A stretch of 64,000 bases of DNA, taken from Pisaster brevispinus (Eukaryota > Echinodermata > Asteroidea > Forcipulatida > Asteriidae). How positions within the stretch are numbered: the first letter of the stretch is position 1; each line of letters begins with the position of its first letter. The notes under the pieces are model-generated. The model searched no databases, was not told the origin of the DNA, and saw only the letters and a list, made by a program, of their open reading frames with translations. The stretch lies in the NCBI GenBank assembly GCA_023634235.1, contig JAMKCF010000185.1, positions 1 through 64,000 on the forward strand. Reading direction: 5' to 3'. Positions 12,151 to 26,097 of this stretch are shown one piece after another. Made by a program: the position numbers and the translations under genes.

Positions 12151-13050
12151 TGAGAGTAACTCATGACCTAGAAATGCTAGAGTGACAAATCTTGTACCTG
12201 AGTCTGCCTTGGATATCCCTGCATCCGAAAATCAACCTTTTAGGCTCGCGGAGGGCAAGCTTCATACCGGAAATGACCAGCAGGCGGGGCTACTCCGAAC
12301 GCTCCTCAAAAGCCTCCCCAATGGGATTTTTGTACACACAGCTGTCAAAGAAACAAAGTCAAAGTAAGGACGGTCGAATCACCCTCAGAATGATACTGGA
12401 TTTGCACAAGTTTTACACCATTAGAAAGCCCGCCTCAAGGGCTCTCTCTACCGTGAGTTTCGTTAAGCTCACAATTTTGTAGGCAAGGCCAGCCTCCTGG
12501 AAGTAGGGCTGCCCGAAACACCACTGTATTACATGCCTACGTCATCGCCAGTGAGAAAAAGCCGGCACAAAAAGGTCCGAAATAAATTCTGAGCTAAGGG
12601 TGAGAGTAACTCATGACCTAGAAATGCTAGAGTGACAAATCTTGTACCTGAGTCTGCCTTGGATATCCCTGCATCCGAAAATCAACCTTTTAGGCTCGCG
12701 GAGGGCAAGCTTCATACCGGAAATGACCAGCAGGCGGGGCTACTCCGAACGCTCCTCAAAAGCCTCCCCAATGGGATTTTTGTACACACAGCTGTCAAAG
12801 AAACAAAGTCAAAGTAAGGACGGTCGAATCACCCTCAGAATGATACTGGATTTGCACAAGTTTTACACCATTAGAAAGCCCGCCTCAAGGGCTCTCTCTA
12901 CCGTGAGTTTCGTTAAGCTCACAATTTTGTAGGCAAGGCCAGCCTCCTGGAAGTAGGGCTGCCCGAAACACCACTGTATTACATGCCTACGTCATCGCCA
13001 GTGAGAAAAAGCCGGCACAAAAAGGTCCGAAATAAATTCTGAGCTAAGGG

Positions 13051-13500
13051 TGAGAGTAACTCATGACCTAGAAATGCTAGAGTGACAAATCTTGTACCTG
13101 AGTCTGCCTTGGATATCCCTGCATCCGAAAATCAACCTTTTAGGCTCGCGGAGGGCAAGCTTCATACCGGAAATGACCAGCAGGCGGGGCTACTCCGAAC
13201 GCTCCTCAAAAGCCTCCCCAATGGGATTTTTGTACACACAGCTGTCAAAGAAACAAAGTCAAAGTAAGGACGGTCGAATCACCCTCAGCATGATACTGGA
13301 TTTGCACAAGTTTTACACCATTAGAAAGCCCGCCTCAAGGGCTCTCTCTACCGTGAGTTTCGTTAAGCTCACAATTTTGTAGGCAAGGCCAGCCTCCTGG
13401 AAGTAGGGCTGCCCGAAACACCACTGTATTACATGCCTACGTCATCGCCAGTGAGAAAAAGCCGGCACAAAAAGGTCCGAAATAAATTCTGAGCTAAGGG
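13051..13500 (+). repeat. Variant copy 30 (A239C)
   Basis: Position 13289 reads C instead of A, the partner of copy 27 exactly 1350 bp upstream. The two copies between them have the consensus base. Confidence 0.93.
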
Positions 13501-14400
13501 TGAGAGTAACTCATGACCTAGAAATGCTAGAGTGACAAATCTTGTACCTGAGTCTGCCTTGGATATCCCTGCATCCGAAAATCAACCTTTTAGGCTCGCG
13601 GAGGGCAAGCTTCATACCGGAAATGACCAGCAGGCGGGGCTACTCCGAACGCTCCTCAAAAGCCTCCCCAATGGGATTTTTGTACACACAGCTGTCAAAG
13701 AAACAAAGTCAAAGTAAGGACGGTCGAATCACCCTCAGAATGATACTGGATTTGCACAAGTTTTACACCATTAGAAAGCCCGCCTCAAGGGCTCTCTCTA
13801 CCGTGAGTTTCGTTAAGCTCACAATTTTGTAGGCAAGGCCAGCCTCCTGGAAGTAGGGCTGCCCGAAACACCACTGTATTACATGCCTACGTCATCGCCA
13901 GTGAGAAAAAGCCGGCACAAAAAGGTCCGAAATAAATTCTGAGCTAAGGGTGAGAGTAACTCATGACCTAGAAATGCTAGAGTGACAAATCTTGTACCTG
14001 AGTCTGCCTTGGATATCCCTGCATCCGAAAATCAACCTTTTAGGCTCGCGGAGGGCAAGCTTCATACCGGAAATGACCAGCAGGCGGGGCTACTCCGAAC
14101 GCTCCTCAAAAGCCTCCCCAATGGGATTTTTGTACACACAGCTGTCAAAGAAACAAAGTCAAAGTAAGGACGGTCGAATCACCCTCAGAATGATACTGGA
14201 TTTGCACAAGTTTTACACCATTAGAAAGCCCGCCTCAAGGGCTCTCTCTACCGTGAGTTTCGTTAAGCTCACAATTTTGTAGGCAAGGCCAGCCTCCTGG
14301 AAGTAGGGCTGCCCGAAACACCACTGTATTACATGCCTACGTCATCGCCAGTGAGAAAAAGCCGGCACAAAAAGGTCCGAAATAAATTCTGAGCTAAGGG

Positions 14401-14850
14401 TGAGAGTAACTCATGACCTAGAAATGCTAGAGTGACAAATCTTGTACCTGAGTCTGCCTTGGATATCCCTGCATCCGAAAATCAACCTTTTAGGCTCGTG
14501 GAGGGCAAGCTTCATACCGGAAATGACCAGCAGGCGGGGCTACTCCGAACGCTCCTCAAAAGCCTCCCCAATGGGATTTTTGTACACACAGCTGTCAAAG
14601 AAACAAAGTCAAAGTAAGGACGGTCGAATCACCCTCAGAATGATACTGGATTTGCACAAGTTTTACACCATTAGAAAGCCCGCCTCAAGGGCTCTCTCTA
14701 CCGTGAGTTTCGTTAAGCTCACAATTTTGTAGGCAAGGCCAGCCTCCTGGAAGTAGGGCTGCCCGAAACACCACTGTATTACATGCCTACGTCATCGCAA
14801 GTGAGAAAAAGCCGGCACAAAAAGGTCCGAAATAAATTCTGAGCTAAGGG
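14401..14850 (+). repeat. Variant copy 33 (C99T and C399A)
   Basis: Two substitutions sit in one monomer: 14499 C to T within a CpG, and 14799 C to A. Both are private. Only this copy and copy 51 carry two changes, apart from the indel patch. Confidence 0.92.
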
Positions 14851-15300
14851 TGAGAGTAACTCATGACCTAGAAATGCTAGAGTGACAAATCTTGTACCTG
14901 AGTCTGCCTTGGATATCCCTGCATCCGAAAATCAACCTTTTAGGCTCGCGGAGGGCAAGCTTCATACCGGAAATGACCAGCAGGCGGGGCTACTCCGAAC
15001 GCTCCTCAAAAGCCTCCCCAATGGGATTTTTGTACACACAGCTGTCAAAGAAACAAAGTCAAAGTAAGGACGGTCGAATCACCCTCAGAATGATACTGGA
15101 TTTGCACAAGTTTTACACCATTAGAAAGCCCGCCTCAAGGGCTCTCTCTACCGTGAGTTTCGTTAAGCTCACAATTTTGTAGGCAAGGCCAGCCTCCTGG
15201 AAGTAGGGCTGCCCGAAACACCACTGTATTACATGCCTACGTCATCGCCAGTGAGAAAAAGCCGGCACAAAAAGGTCCGAAATAAATTCTGAGCTAAGAG
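14851..15300 (+). repeat. Variant copy 34 (G449A)
   Basis: Position 15299 reads A instead of G, in the GGG that ends the monomer. It is private and lies next to the doubly changed copy 33, so three of the window's substitutions fall within about 800 bp. Confidence 0.92.
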
Positions 15301-16200
15301 TGAGAGTAACTCATGACCTAGAAATGCTAGAGTGACAAATCTTGTACCTGAGTCTGCCTTGGATATCCCTGCATCCGAAAATCAACCTTTTAGGCTCGCG
15401 GAGGGCAAGCTTCATACCGGAAATGACCAGCAGGCGGGGCTACTCCGAACGCTCCTCAAAAGCCTCCCCAATGGGATTTTTGTACACACAGCTGTCAAAG
15501 AAACAAAGTCAAAGTAAGGACGGTCGAATCACCCTCAGAATGATACTGGATTTGCACAAGTTTTACACCATTAGAAAGCCCGCCTCAAGGGCTCTCTCTA
15601 CCGTGAGTTTCGTTAAGCTCACAATTTTGTAGGCAAGGCCAGCCTCCTGGAAGTAGGGCTGCCCGAAACACCACTGTATTACATGCCTACGTCATCGCCA
15701 GTGAGAAAAAGCCGGCACAAAAAGGTCCGAAATAAATTCTGAGCTAAGGGTGAGAGTAACTCATGACCTAGAAATGCTAGAGTGACAAATCTTGTACCTG
15801 AGTCTGCCTTGGATATCCCTGCATCCGAAAATCAACCTTTTAGGCTCGCGGAGGGCAAGCTTCATACCGGAAATGACCAGCAGGCGGGGCTACTCCGAAC
15901 GCTCCTCAAAAGCCTCCCCAATGGGATTTTTGTACACACAGCTGTCAAAGAAACAAAGTCAAAGTAAGGACGGTCGAATCACCCTCAGAATGATACTGGA
16001 TTTGCACAAGTTTTACACCATTAGAAAGCCCGCCTCAAGGGCTCTCTCTACCGTGAGTTTCGTTAAGCTCACAATTTTGTAGGCAAGGCCAGCCTCCTGG
16101 AAGTAGGGCTGCCCGAAACACCACTGTATTACATGCCTACGTCATCGCCAGTGAGAAAAAGCCGGCACAAAAAGGTCCGAAATAAATTCTGAGCTAAGGG

Positions 16201-16650
16201 TGAGAGTAACTCATGACCTAGAAATGCTAGAGTGACAAATCTTGTACCTGAGTCTGCCTTGGATATCCCTGCATCCGAAAATCAACCTTATAGGCTCGCG
16301 GAGGGCAAGCTTCATACCGGAAATGACCAGCAGGCGGGGCTACTCCGAACGCTCCTCAAAAGCCTCCCCAATGGGATTTTTGTACACACAGCTGTCAAAG
16401 AAACAAAGTCAAAGTAAGGACGGTCGAATCACCCTCAGAATGATACTGGATTTGCACAAGTTTTACACCATTAGAAAGCCCGCCTCAAGGGCTCTCTCTA
16501 CCGTGAGTTTCGTTAAGCTCACAATTTTGTAGGCAAGGCCAGCCTCCTGGAAGTAGGGCTGCCCGAAACACCACTGTATTACATGCCTACGTCATCGCCA
16601 GTGAGAAAAAGCCGGCACAAAAAGGTCCGAAATAAATTCTGAGCTAAGGG
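16201..16650 (+). repeat. Variant copy 37 (T90A)
   Basis: Position 16290 reads A instead of T, breaking the run of four T residues at monomer 88-91. It is private to this copy. Confidence 0.92.
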
Positions 16651-17100
16651 TGAGAGTAACTCATGACCTAGAAATGCTAGAGTGACAAATCTTGTACCTG
16701 AGTCTGCCTTGGATATCCCTGCATCCGAAAATCAACCTTTTAGGCTCGCGGAGGGCAAGCTTCATACCGGAAATGACCAGCAGGCGGGGCTACTCCGAAC
16801 GCTCCTCAAAAGCCTCCCCAATGGGATTTTTGTACACACAGCTGTCAAAGAAACAAAGTCAAAGTAAGGACGGTCGAATCACCCTCAGAATGATACTGGA
16901 TTTGCACAAGTTTTACACCATTAGAAAGCCCGCCTCAAGGGCTCTCTCTACCGTGAGTTTCGTTAAGCTCACAATTTTGTAGGCAAGGCCAGCCTCCTGG
17001 AAGTAGGGCTGCCCGAAACACCACTGTATTACATGCCTACGTCATCGCCAGTGAGAAAAAGCCGGCACAAAAAGGTCCGAAATAAATTCTGAGCTAAGGG

Positions 17101-17550
17101 TGAGAGTAACTCATGACCTAGAAATGCTAGAGTGACAAATCTTGTACCTGAGTCTGCCTTGGATATCCCTGCATCCGAAAATCAACCTTTTAGGCTCGCG
17201 GAGGGCAAGCTTCATACCGGAAATGACCAGCAGGCGGGGCTACTCCGAACGCTCCTCAAAAGCCTCCCCAATGGGATTTTTGTACACACAGCTGTCAAAG
17301 AAACAAAGTCAAAATAAGGACGGTCGAATCACCCTCAGAATGATACTGGATTTGCACAAGTTTTACACCATTAGAAAGCCCGCCTCAAGGGCTCTCTCTA
17401 CCGTGAGTTTCGTTAAGCTCACAATTTTGTAGGCAAGGCCAGCCTCCTGGAAGTAGGGCTGCCCGAAACACCACTGTATTACATGCCTACGTCATCGCCA
17501 GTGAGAAAAAGCCGGCACAAAAAGGTCCGAAATAAATTCTGAGCTAAGGG
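17101..17550 (+). repeat. Variant copy 39 (G214A)
   Basis: Position 17314 reads A instead of G. It is private to this copy. Confidence 0.92.
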
Positions 17551-19800
17551 TGAGAGTAACTCATGACCTAGAAATGCTAGAGTGACAAATCTTGTACCTG
17601 AGTCTGCCTTGGATATCCCTGCATCCGAAAATCAACCTTTTAGGCTCGCGGAGGGCAAGCTTCATACCGGAAATGACCAGCAGGCGGGGCTACTCCGAAC
17701 GCTCCTCAAAAGCCTCCCCAATGGGATTTTTGTACACACAGCTGTCAAAGAAACAAAGTCAAAGTAAGGACGGTCGAATCACCCTCAGAATGATACTGGA
17801 TTTGCACAAGTTTTACACCATTAGAAAGCCCGCCTCAAGGGCTCTCTCTACCGTGAGTTTCGTTAAGCTCACAATTTTGTAGGCAAGGCCAGCCTCCTGG
17901 AAGTAGGGCTGCCCGAAACACCACTGTATTACATGCCTACGTCATCGCCAGTGAGAAAAAGCCGGCACAAAAAGGTCCGAAATAAATTCTGAGCTAAGGG
18001 TGAGAGTAACTCATGACCTAGAAATGCTAGAGTGACAAATCTTGTACCTGAGTCTGCCTTGGATATCCCTGCATCCGAAAATCAACCTTTTAGGCTCGCG
18101 GAGGGCAAGCTTCATACCGGAAATGACCAGCAGGCGGGGCTACTCCGAACGCTCCTCAAAAGCCTCCCCAATGGGATTTTTGTACACACAGCTGTCAAAG
18201 AAACAAAGTCAAAGTAAGGACGGTCGAATCACCCTCAGAATGATACTGGATTTGCACAAGTTTTACACCATTAGAAAGCCCGCCTCAAGGGCTCTCTCTA
18301 CCGTGAGTTTCGTTAAGCTCACAATTTTGTAGGCAAGGCCAGCCTCCTGGAAGTAGGGCTGCCCGAAACACCACTGTATTACATGCCTACGTCATCGCCA
18401 GTGAGAAAAAGCCGGCACAAAAAGGTCCGAAATAAATTCTGAGCTAAGGGTGAGAGTAACTCATGACCTAGAAATGCTAGAGTGACAAATCTTGTACCTG
18501 AGTCTGCCTTGGATATCCCTGCATCCGAAAATCAACCTTTTAGGCTCGCGGAGGGCAAGCTTCATACCGGAAATGACCAGCAGGCGGGGCTACTCCGAAC
18601 GCTCCTCAAAAGCCTCCCCAATGGGATTTTTGTACACACAGCTGTCAAAGAAACAAAGTCAAAGTAAGGACGGTCGAATCACCCTCAGAATGATACTGGA
18701 TTTGCACAAGTTTTACACCATTAGAAAGCCCGCCTCAAGGGCTCTCTCTACCGTGAGTTTCGTTAAGCTCACAATTTTGTAGGCAAGGCCAGCCTCCTGG
18801 AAGTAGGGCTGCCCGAAACACCACTGTATTACATGCCTACGTCATCGCCAGTGAGAAAAAGCCGGCACAAAAAGGTCCGAAATAAATTCTGAGCTAAGGG
18901 TGAGAGTAACTCATGACCTAGAAATGCTAGAGTGACAAATCTTGTACCTGAGTCTGCCTTGGATATCCCTGCATCCGAAAATCAACCTTTTAGGCTCGCG
19001 GAGGGCAAGCTTCATACCGGAAATGACCAGCAGGCGGGGCTACTCCGAACGCTCCTCAAAAGCCTCCCCAATGGGATTTTTGTACACACAGCTGTCAAAG
19101 AAACAAAGTCAAAGTAAGGACGGTCGAATCACCCTCAGAATGATACTGGATTTGCACAAGTTTTACACCATTAGAAAGCCCGCCTCAAGGGCTCTCTCTA
19201 CCGTGAGTTTCGTTAAGCTCACAATTTTGTAGGCAAGGCCAGCCTCCTGGAAGTAGGGCTGCCCGAAACACCACTGTATTACATGCCTACGTCATCGCCA
19301 GTGAGAAAAAGCCGGCACAAAAAGGTCCGAAATAAATTCTGAGCTAAGGGTGAGAGTAACTCATGACCTAGAAATGCTAGAGTGACAAATCTTGTACCTG
19401 AGTCTGCCTTGGATATCCCTGCATCCGAAAATCAACCTTTTAGGCTCGCGGAGGGCAAGCTTCATACCGGAAATGACCAGCAGGCGGGGCTACTCCGAAC
19501 GCTCCTCAAAAGCCTCCCCAATGGGATTTTTGTACACACAGCTGTCAAAGAAACAAAGTCAAAGTAAGGACGGTCGAATCACCCTCAGAATGATACTGGA
19601 TTTGCACAAGTTTTACACCATTAGAAAGCCCGCCTCAAGGGCTCTCTCTACCGTGAGTTTCGTTAAGCTCACAATTTTGTAGGCAAGGCCAGCCTCCTGG
19701 AAGTAGGGCTGCCCGAAACACCACTGTATTACATGCCTACGTCATCGCCAGTGAGAAAAAGCCGGCACAAAAAGGTCCGAAATAAATTCTGAGCTAAGGG

Positions 19801-20250
19801 TGAGAGTAACTCATGACCTAGAAATGCTAGAGTGACAAATCTTGTACCTGAGTCTGCCTTGGATATCCCTGCATCCGAAAATCAACCTTTTAAGCTCGCG
19901 GAGGGCAAGCTTCATACCGGAAATGACCAGCAGGCGGGGCTACTCCGAACGCTCCTCAAAAGCCTCCCCAATGGGATTTTTGTACACACAGCTGTCAAAG
20001 AAACAAAGTCAAAGTAAGGACGGTCGAATCACCCTCAGAATGATACTGGATTTGCACAAGTTTTACACCATTAGAAAGCCCGCCTCAAGGGCTCTCTCTA
20101 CCGTGAGTTTCGTTAAGCTCACAATTTTGTAGGCAAGGCCAGCCTCCTGGAAGTAGGGCTGCCCGAAACACCACTGTATTACATGCCTACGTCATCGCCA
20201 GTGAGAAAAAGCCGGCACAAAAAGGTCCGAAATAAATTCTGAGCTAAGGG
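19801..20250 (+). repeat. Variant copy 45 (G93A)
   Basis: Position 19893 reads A instead of G. It is private to this copy. Confidence 0.92.
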
Positions 20251-22500
20251 TGAGAGTAACTCATGACCTAGAAATGCTAGAGTGACAAATCTTGTACCTG
20301 AGTCTGCCTTGGATATCCCTGCATCCGAAAATCAACCTTTTAGGCTCGCGGAGGGCAAGCTTCATACCGGAAATGACCAGCAGGCGGGGCTACTCCGAAC
20401 GCTCCTCAAAAGCCTCCCCAATGGGATTTTTGTACACACAGCTGTCAAAGAAACAAAGTCAAAGTAAGGACGGTCGAATCACCCTCAGAATGATACTGGA
20501 TTTGCACAAGTTTTACACCATTAGAAAGCCCGCCTCAAGGGCTCTCTCTACCGTGAGTTTCGTTAAGCTCACAATTTTGTAGGCAAGGCCAGCCTCCTGG
20601 AAGTAGGGCTGCCCGAAACACCACTGTATTACATGCCTACGTCATCGCCAGTGAGAAAAAGCCGGCACAAAAAGGTCCGAAATAAATTCTGAGCTAAGGG
20701 TGAGAGTAACTCATGACCTAGAAATGCTAGAGTGACAAATCTTGTACCTGAGTCTGCCTTGGATATCCCTGCATCCGAAAATCAACCTTTTAGGCTCGCG
20801 GAGGGCAAGCTTCATACCGGAAATGACCAGCAGGCGGGGCTACTCCGAACGCTCCTCAAAAGCCTCCCCAATGGGATTTTTGTACACACAGCTGTCAAAG
20901 AAACAAAGTCAAAGTAAGGACGGTCGAATCACCCTCAGAATGATACTGGATTTGCACAAGTTTTACACCATTAGAAAGCCCGCCTCAAGGGCTCTCTCTA
21001 CCGTGAGTTTCGTTAAGCTCACAATTTTGTAGGCAAGGCCAGCCTCCTGGAAGTAGGGCTGCCCGAAACACCACTGTATTACATGCCTACGTCATCGCCA
21101 GTGAGAAAAAGCCGGCACAAAAAGGTCCGAAATAAATTCTGAGCTAAGGGTGAGAGTAACTCATGACCTAGAAATGCTAGAGTGACAAATCTTGTACCTG
21201 AGTCTGCCTTGGATATCCCTGCATCCGAAAATCAACCTTTTAGGCTCGCGGAGGGCAAGCTTCATACCGGAAATGACCAGCAGGCGGGGCTACTCCGAAC
21301 GCTCCTCAAAAGCCTCCCCAATGGGATTTTTGTACACACAGCTGTCAAAGAAACAAAGTCAAAGTAAGGACGGTCGAATCACCCTCAGAATGATACTGGA
21401 TTTGCACAAGTTTTACACCATTAGAAAGCCCGCCTCAAGGGCTCTCTCTACCGTGAGTTTCGTTAAGCTCACAATTTTGTAGGCAAGGCCAGCCTCCTGG
21501 AAGTAGGGCTGCCCGAAACACCACTGTATTACATGCCTACGTCATCGCCAGTGAGAAAAAGCCGGCACAAAAAGGTCCGAAATAAATTCTGAGCTAAGGG
21601 TGAGAGTAACTCATGACCTAGAAATGCTAGAGTGACAAATCTTGTACCTGAGTCTGCCTTGGATATCCCTGCATCCGAAAATCAACCTTTTAGGCTCGCG
21701 GAGGGCAAGCTTCATACCGGAAATGACCAGCAGGCGGGGCTACTCCGAACGCTCCTCAAAAGCCTCCCCAATGGGATTTTTGTACACACAGCTGTCAAAG
21801 AAACAAAGTCAAAGTAAGGACGGTCGAATCACCCTCAGAATGATACTGGATTTGCACAAGTTTTACACCATTAGAAAGCCCGCCTCAAGGGCTCTCTCTA
21901 CCGTGAGTTTCGTTAAGCTCACAATTTTGTAGGCAAGGCCAGCCTCCTGGAAGTAGGGCTGCCCGAAACACCACTGTATTACATGCCTACGTCATCGCCA
22001 GTGAGAAAAAGCCGGCACAAAAAGGTCCGAAATAAATTCTGAGCTAAGGGTGAGAGTAACTCATGACCTAGAAATGCTAGAGTGACAAATCTTGTACCTG
22101 AGTCTGCCTTGGATATCCCTGCATCCGAAAATCAACCTTTTAGGCTCGCGGAGGGCAAGCTTCATACCGGAAATGACCAGCAGGCGGGGCTACTCCGAAC
22201 GCTCCTCAAAAGCCTCCCCAATGGGATTTTTGTACACACAGCTGTCAAAGAAACAAAGTCAAAGTAAGGACGGTCGAATCACCCTCAGAATGATACTGGA
22301 TTTGCACAAGTTTTACACCATTAGAAAGCCCGCCTCAAGGGCTCTCTCTACCGTGAGTTTCGTTAAGCTCACAATTTTGTAGGCAAGGCCAGCCTCCTGG
22401 AAGTAGGGCTGCCCGAAACACCACTGTATTACATGCCTACGTCATCGCCAGTGAGAAAAAGCCGGCACAAAAAGGTCCGAAATAAATTCTGAGCTAAGGG

Positions 22501-22947
22501 TGAGAGTAACTCATGACCTAGAAATGCTAGAGTGACAAATCTTGTACCTGAGTCTGCCTTGGATATCCCTGCATCCGAAAATCAACCTTTTAGGCTCGCG
22601 GGCAAGCTTCATACCGGAAATGACCAGCAGGCGGGGCTACTCCGAACGCTCCTCAAAAGCCTCCCCAATGGGATTTTTGTACACACAGCTGTCAAAGAAA
22701 CAAAGTCAAAGTAAGGACGGTCGAATCACCCTCAGAATGATACTGGATTTGCACAAGTTTTACATCATTAGAAAGCCCGCCTCAAGGGCTCTCTCTACCG
22801 TGAGTTTCGTTAAGCTCACAATTTTGTAGGCAAGGCCAGCCTCCTGGAAGTAGGGCTGCCCGAAACACCACTGTATTACATGCCTACGTCATCGCCAGTG
22901 AGAAAAAGCCGGCACAAAAAGGTCCGAAATAAATTCTGAGCTAAGGG
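22501..22947 (+). repeat. Variant copy 51: 3-bp deletion plus C268T, 447 bp
   Basis: Near 22600 the consensus GGAGGG (monomer 100-105) is reduced to GGG. The loss of three bases is consistent with slippage between the two G runs flanking the A. The same copy carries C to T at 22765. This is the only length change outside the indel patch, and it shifts the register of everything downstream by 3 bp. Having two private marks in one monomer makes this the best single-copy landmark in the window. Confidence 0.95.
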
Positions 22948-23847
22948 TGAGAGTAACTCATGACCTAGAAATGCTAGAGTGACAAATCTTGTACCTGAGT
23001 CTGCCTTGGATATCCCTGCATCCGAAAATCAACCTTTTAGGCTCGCGGAGGGCAAGCTTCATACCGGAAATGACCAGCAGGCGGGGCTACTCCGAACGCT
23101 CCTCAAAAGCCTCCCCAATGGGATTTTTGTACACACAGCTGTCAAAGAAACAAAGTCAAAGTAAGGACGGTCGAATCACCCTCAGAATGATACTGGATTT
23201 GCACAAGTTTTACACCATTAGAAAGCCCGCCTCAAGGGCTCTCTCTACCGTGAGTTTCGTTAAGCTCACAATTTTGTAGGCAAGGCCAGCCTCCTGGAAG
23301 TAGGGCTGCCCGAAACACCACTGTATTACATGCCTACGTCATCGCCAGTGAGAAAAAGCCGGCACAAAAAGGTCCGAAATAAATTCTGAGCTAAGGGTGA
23401 GAGTAACTCATGACCTAGAAATGCTAGAGTGACAAATCTTGTACCTGAGTCTGCCTTGGATATCCCTGCATCCGAAAATCAACCTTTTAGGCTCGCGGAG
23501 GGCAAGCTTCATACCGGAAATGACCAGCAGGCGGGGCTACTCCGAACGCTCCTCAAAAGCCTCCCCAATGGGATTTTTGTACACACAGCTGTCAAAGAAA
23601 CAAAGTCAAAGTAAGGACGGTCGAATCACCCTCAGAATGATACTGGATTTGCACAAGTTTTACACCATTAGAAAGCCCGCCTCAAGGGCTCTCTCTACCG
23701 TGAGTTTCGTTAAGCTCACAATTTTGTAGGCAAGGCCAGCCTCCTGGAAGTAGGGCTGCCCGAAACACCACTGTATTACATGCCTACGTCATCGCCAGTG
23801 AGAAAAAGCCGGCACAAAAAGGTCCGAAATAAATTCTGAGCTAAGGG

Positions 23848-24297
23848 TGAGAGTAACTCATGACCTAGAAATGCTAGAGTGACAAATCTTGTACCTGAGT
23901 CTGCCTTGGATATCCCTGCATCCGAAAATCAACCTTTTAGGCTCGCGGAGGGCAAGCTTCATACCGGAAATGACCAGCAGGCGGGGCTACTCCGAACGCT
24001 CCTCAAAAGCCTCCCCAATGGGATTTTTGTACACACAGCTGTCAAAGAAACAAAGTCAAAGTAAGGACGGTCGAATCACCCTCAGAATGATACTGGATTT
24101 GCACAAGTTTTACACCATTAGAAAGCCCGCCTCAAGGGCTCTCTCTACCATGAGTTTCGTTAAGCTCACAATTTTGTAGGCAAGGCCAGCCTCCTGGAAG
24201 TAGGGCTGCCCGAAACACCACTGTATTACATGCCTACGTCATCGCCAGTGAGAAAAAGCCGGCACAAAAAGGTCCGAAATAAATTCTGAGCTAAGGG
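23848..24297 (+). repeat. Variant copy 54 (G303A)
   Basis: Position 24150 reads A instead of G, within a CpG and at the base pair that opens the second predicted hairpin. The same change occurs five monomers later in copy 59. Confidence 0.93.
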
Positions 24298-26097
24298 TGA
24301 GAGTAACTCATGACCTAGAAATGCTAGAGTGACAAATCTTGTACCTGAGTCTGCCTTGGATATCCCTGCATCCGAAAATCAACCTTTTAGGCTCGCGGAG
24401 GGCAAGCTTCATACCGGAAATGACCAGCAGGCGGGGCTACTCCGAACGCTCCTCAAAAGCCTCCCCAATGGGATTTTTGTACACACAGCTGTCAAAGAAA
24501 CAAAGTCAAAGTAAGGACGGTCGAATCACCCTCAGAATGATACTGGATTTGCACAAGTTTTACACCATTAGAAAGCCCGCCTCAAGGGCTCTCTCTACCG
24601 TGAGTTTCGTTAAGCTCACAATTTTGTAGGCAAGGCCAGCCTCCTGGAAGTAGGGCTGCCCGAAACACCACTGTATTACATGCCTACGTCATCGCCAGTG
24701 AGAAAAAGCCGGCACAAAAAGGTCCGAAATAAATTCTGAGCTAAGGGTGAGAGTAACTCATGACCTAGAAATGCTAGAGTGACAAATCTTGTACCTGAGT
24801 CTGCCTTGGATATCCCTGCATCCGAAAATCAACCTTTTAGGCTCGCGGAGGGCAAGCTTCATACCGGAAATGACCAGCAGGCGGGGCTACTCCGAACGCT
24901 CCTCAAAAGCCTCCCCAATGGGATTTTTGTACACACAGCTGTCAAAGAAACAAAGTCAAAGTAAGGACGGTCGAATCACCCTCAGAATGATACTGGATTT
25001 GCACAAGTTTTACACCATTAGAAAGCCCGCCTCAAGGGCTCTCTCTACCGTGAGTTTCGTTAAGCTCACAATTTTGTAGGCAAGGCCAGCCTCCTGGAAG
25101 TAGGGCTGCCCGAAACACCACTGTATTACATGCCTACGTCATCGCCAGTGAGAAAAAGCCGGCACAAAAAGGTCCGAAATAAATTCTGAGCTAAGGGTGA
25201 GAGTAACTCATGACCTAGAAATGCTAGAGTGACAAATCTTGTACCTGAGTCTGCCTTGGATATCCCTGCATCCGAAAATCAACCTTTTAGGCTCGCGGAG
25301 GGCAAGCTTCATACCGGAAATGACCAGCAGGCGGGGCTACTCCGAACGCTCCTCAAAAGCCTCCCCAATGGGATTTTTGTACACACAGCTGTCAAAGAAA
25401 CAAAGTCAAAGTAAGGACGGTCGAATCACCCTCAGAATGATACTGGATTTGCACAAGTTTTACACCATTAGAAAGCCCGCCTCAAGGGCTCTCTCTACCG
25501 TGAGTTTCGTTAAGCTCACAATTTTGTAGGCAAGGCCAGCCTCCTGGAAGTAGGGCTGCCCGAAACACCACTGTATTACATGCCTACGTCATCGCCAGTG
25601 AGAAAAAGCCGGCACAAAAAGGTCCGAAATAAATTCTGAGCTAAGGGTGAGAGTAACTCATGACCTAGAAATGCTAGAGTGACAAATCTTGTACCTGAGT
25701 CTGCCTTGGATATCCCTGCATCCGAAAATCAACCTTTTAGGCTCGCGGAGGGCAAGCTTCATACCGGAAATGACCAGCAGGCGGGGCTACTCCGAACGCT
25801 CCTCAAAAGCCTCCCCAATGGGATTTTTGTACACACAGCTGTCAAAGAAACAAAGTCAAAGTAAGGACGGTCGAATCACCCTCAGAATGATACTGGATTT
25901 GCACAAGTTTTACACCATTAGAAAGCCCGCCTCAAGGGCTCTCTCTACCGTGAGTTTCGTTAAGCTCACAATTTTGTAGGCAAGGCCAGCCTCCTGGAAG
26001 TAGGGCTGCCCGAAACACCACTGTATTACATGCCTACGTCATCGCCAGTGAGAAAAAGCCGGCACAAAAAGGTCCGAAATAAATTCTGAGCTAAGGG

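Larger units (their letters stand above)
1..22500 (+). repeat. Array block A: copies 1-50, all exactly 450 bp
   Basis: Fifty copies stay in perfect 450-bp register. Ten single-base substitutions are visible (4022, 9365, 11939, 13289, 14499, 14799, 15299, 16290, 17314, 19893), falling at nine different monomer sites. Copies 1-8 are identical to consensus. This block has the most private variants in the window. Nothing other than satellite is present. Confidence 0.97.
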
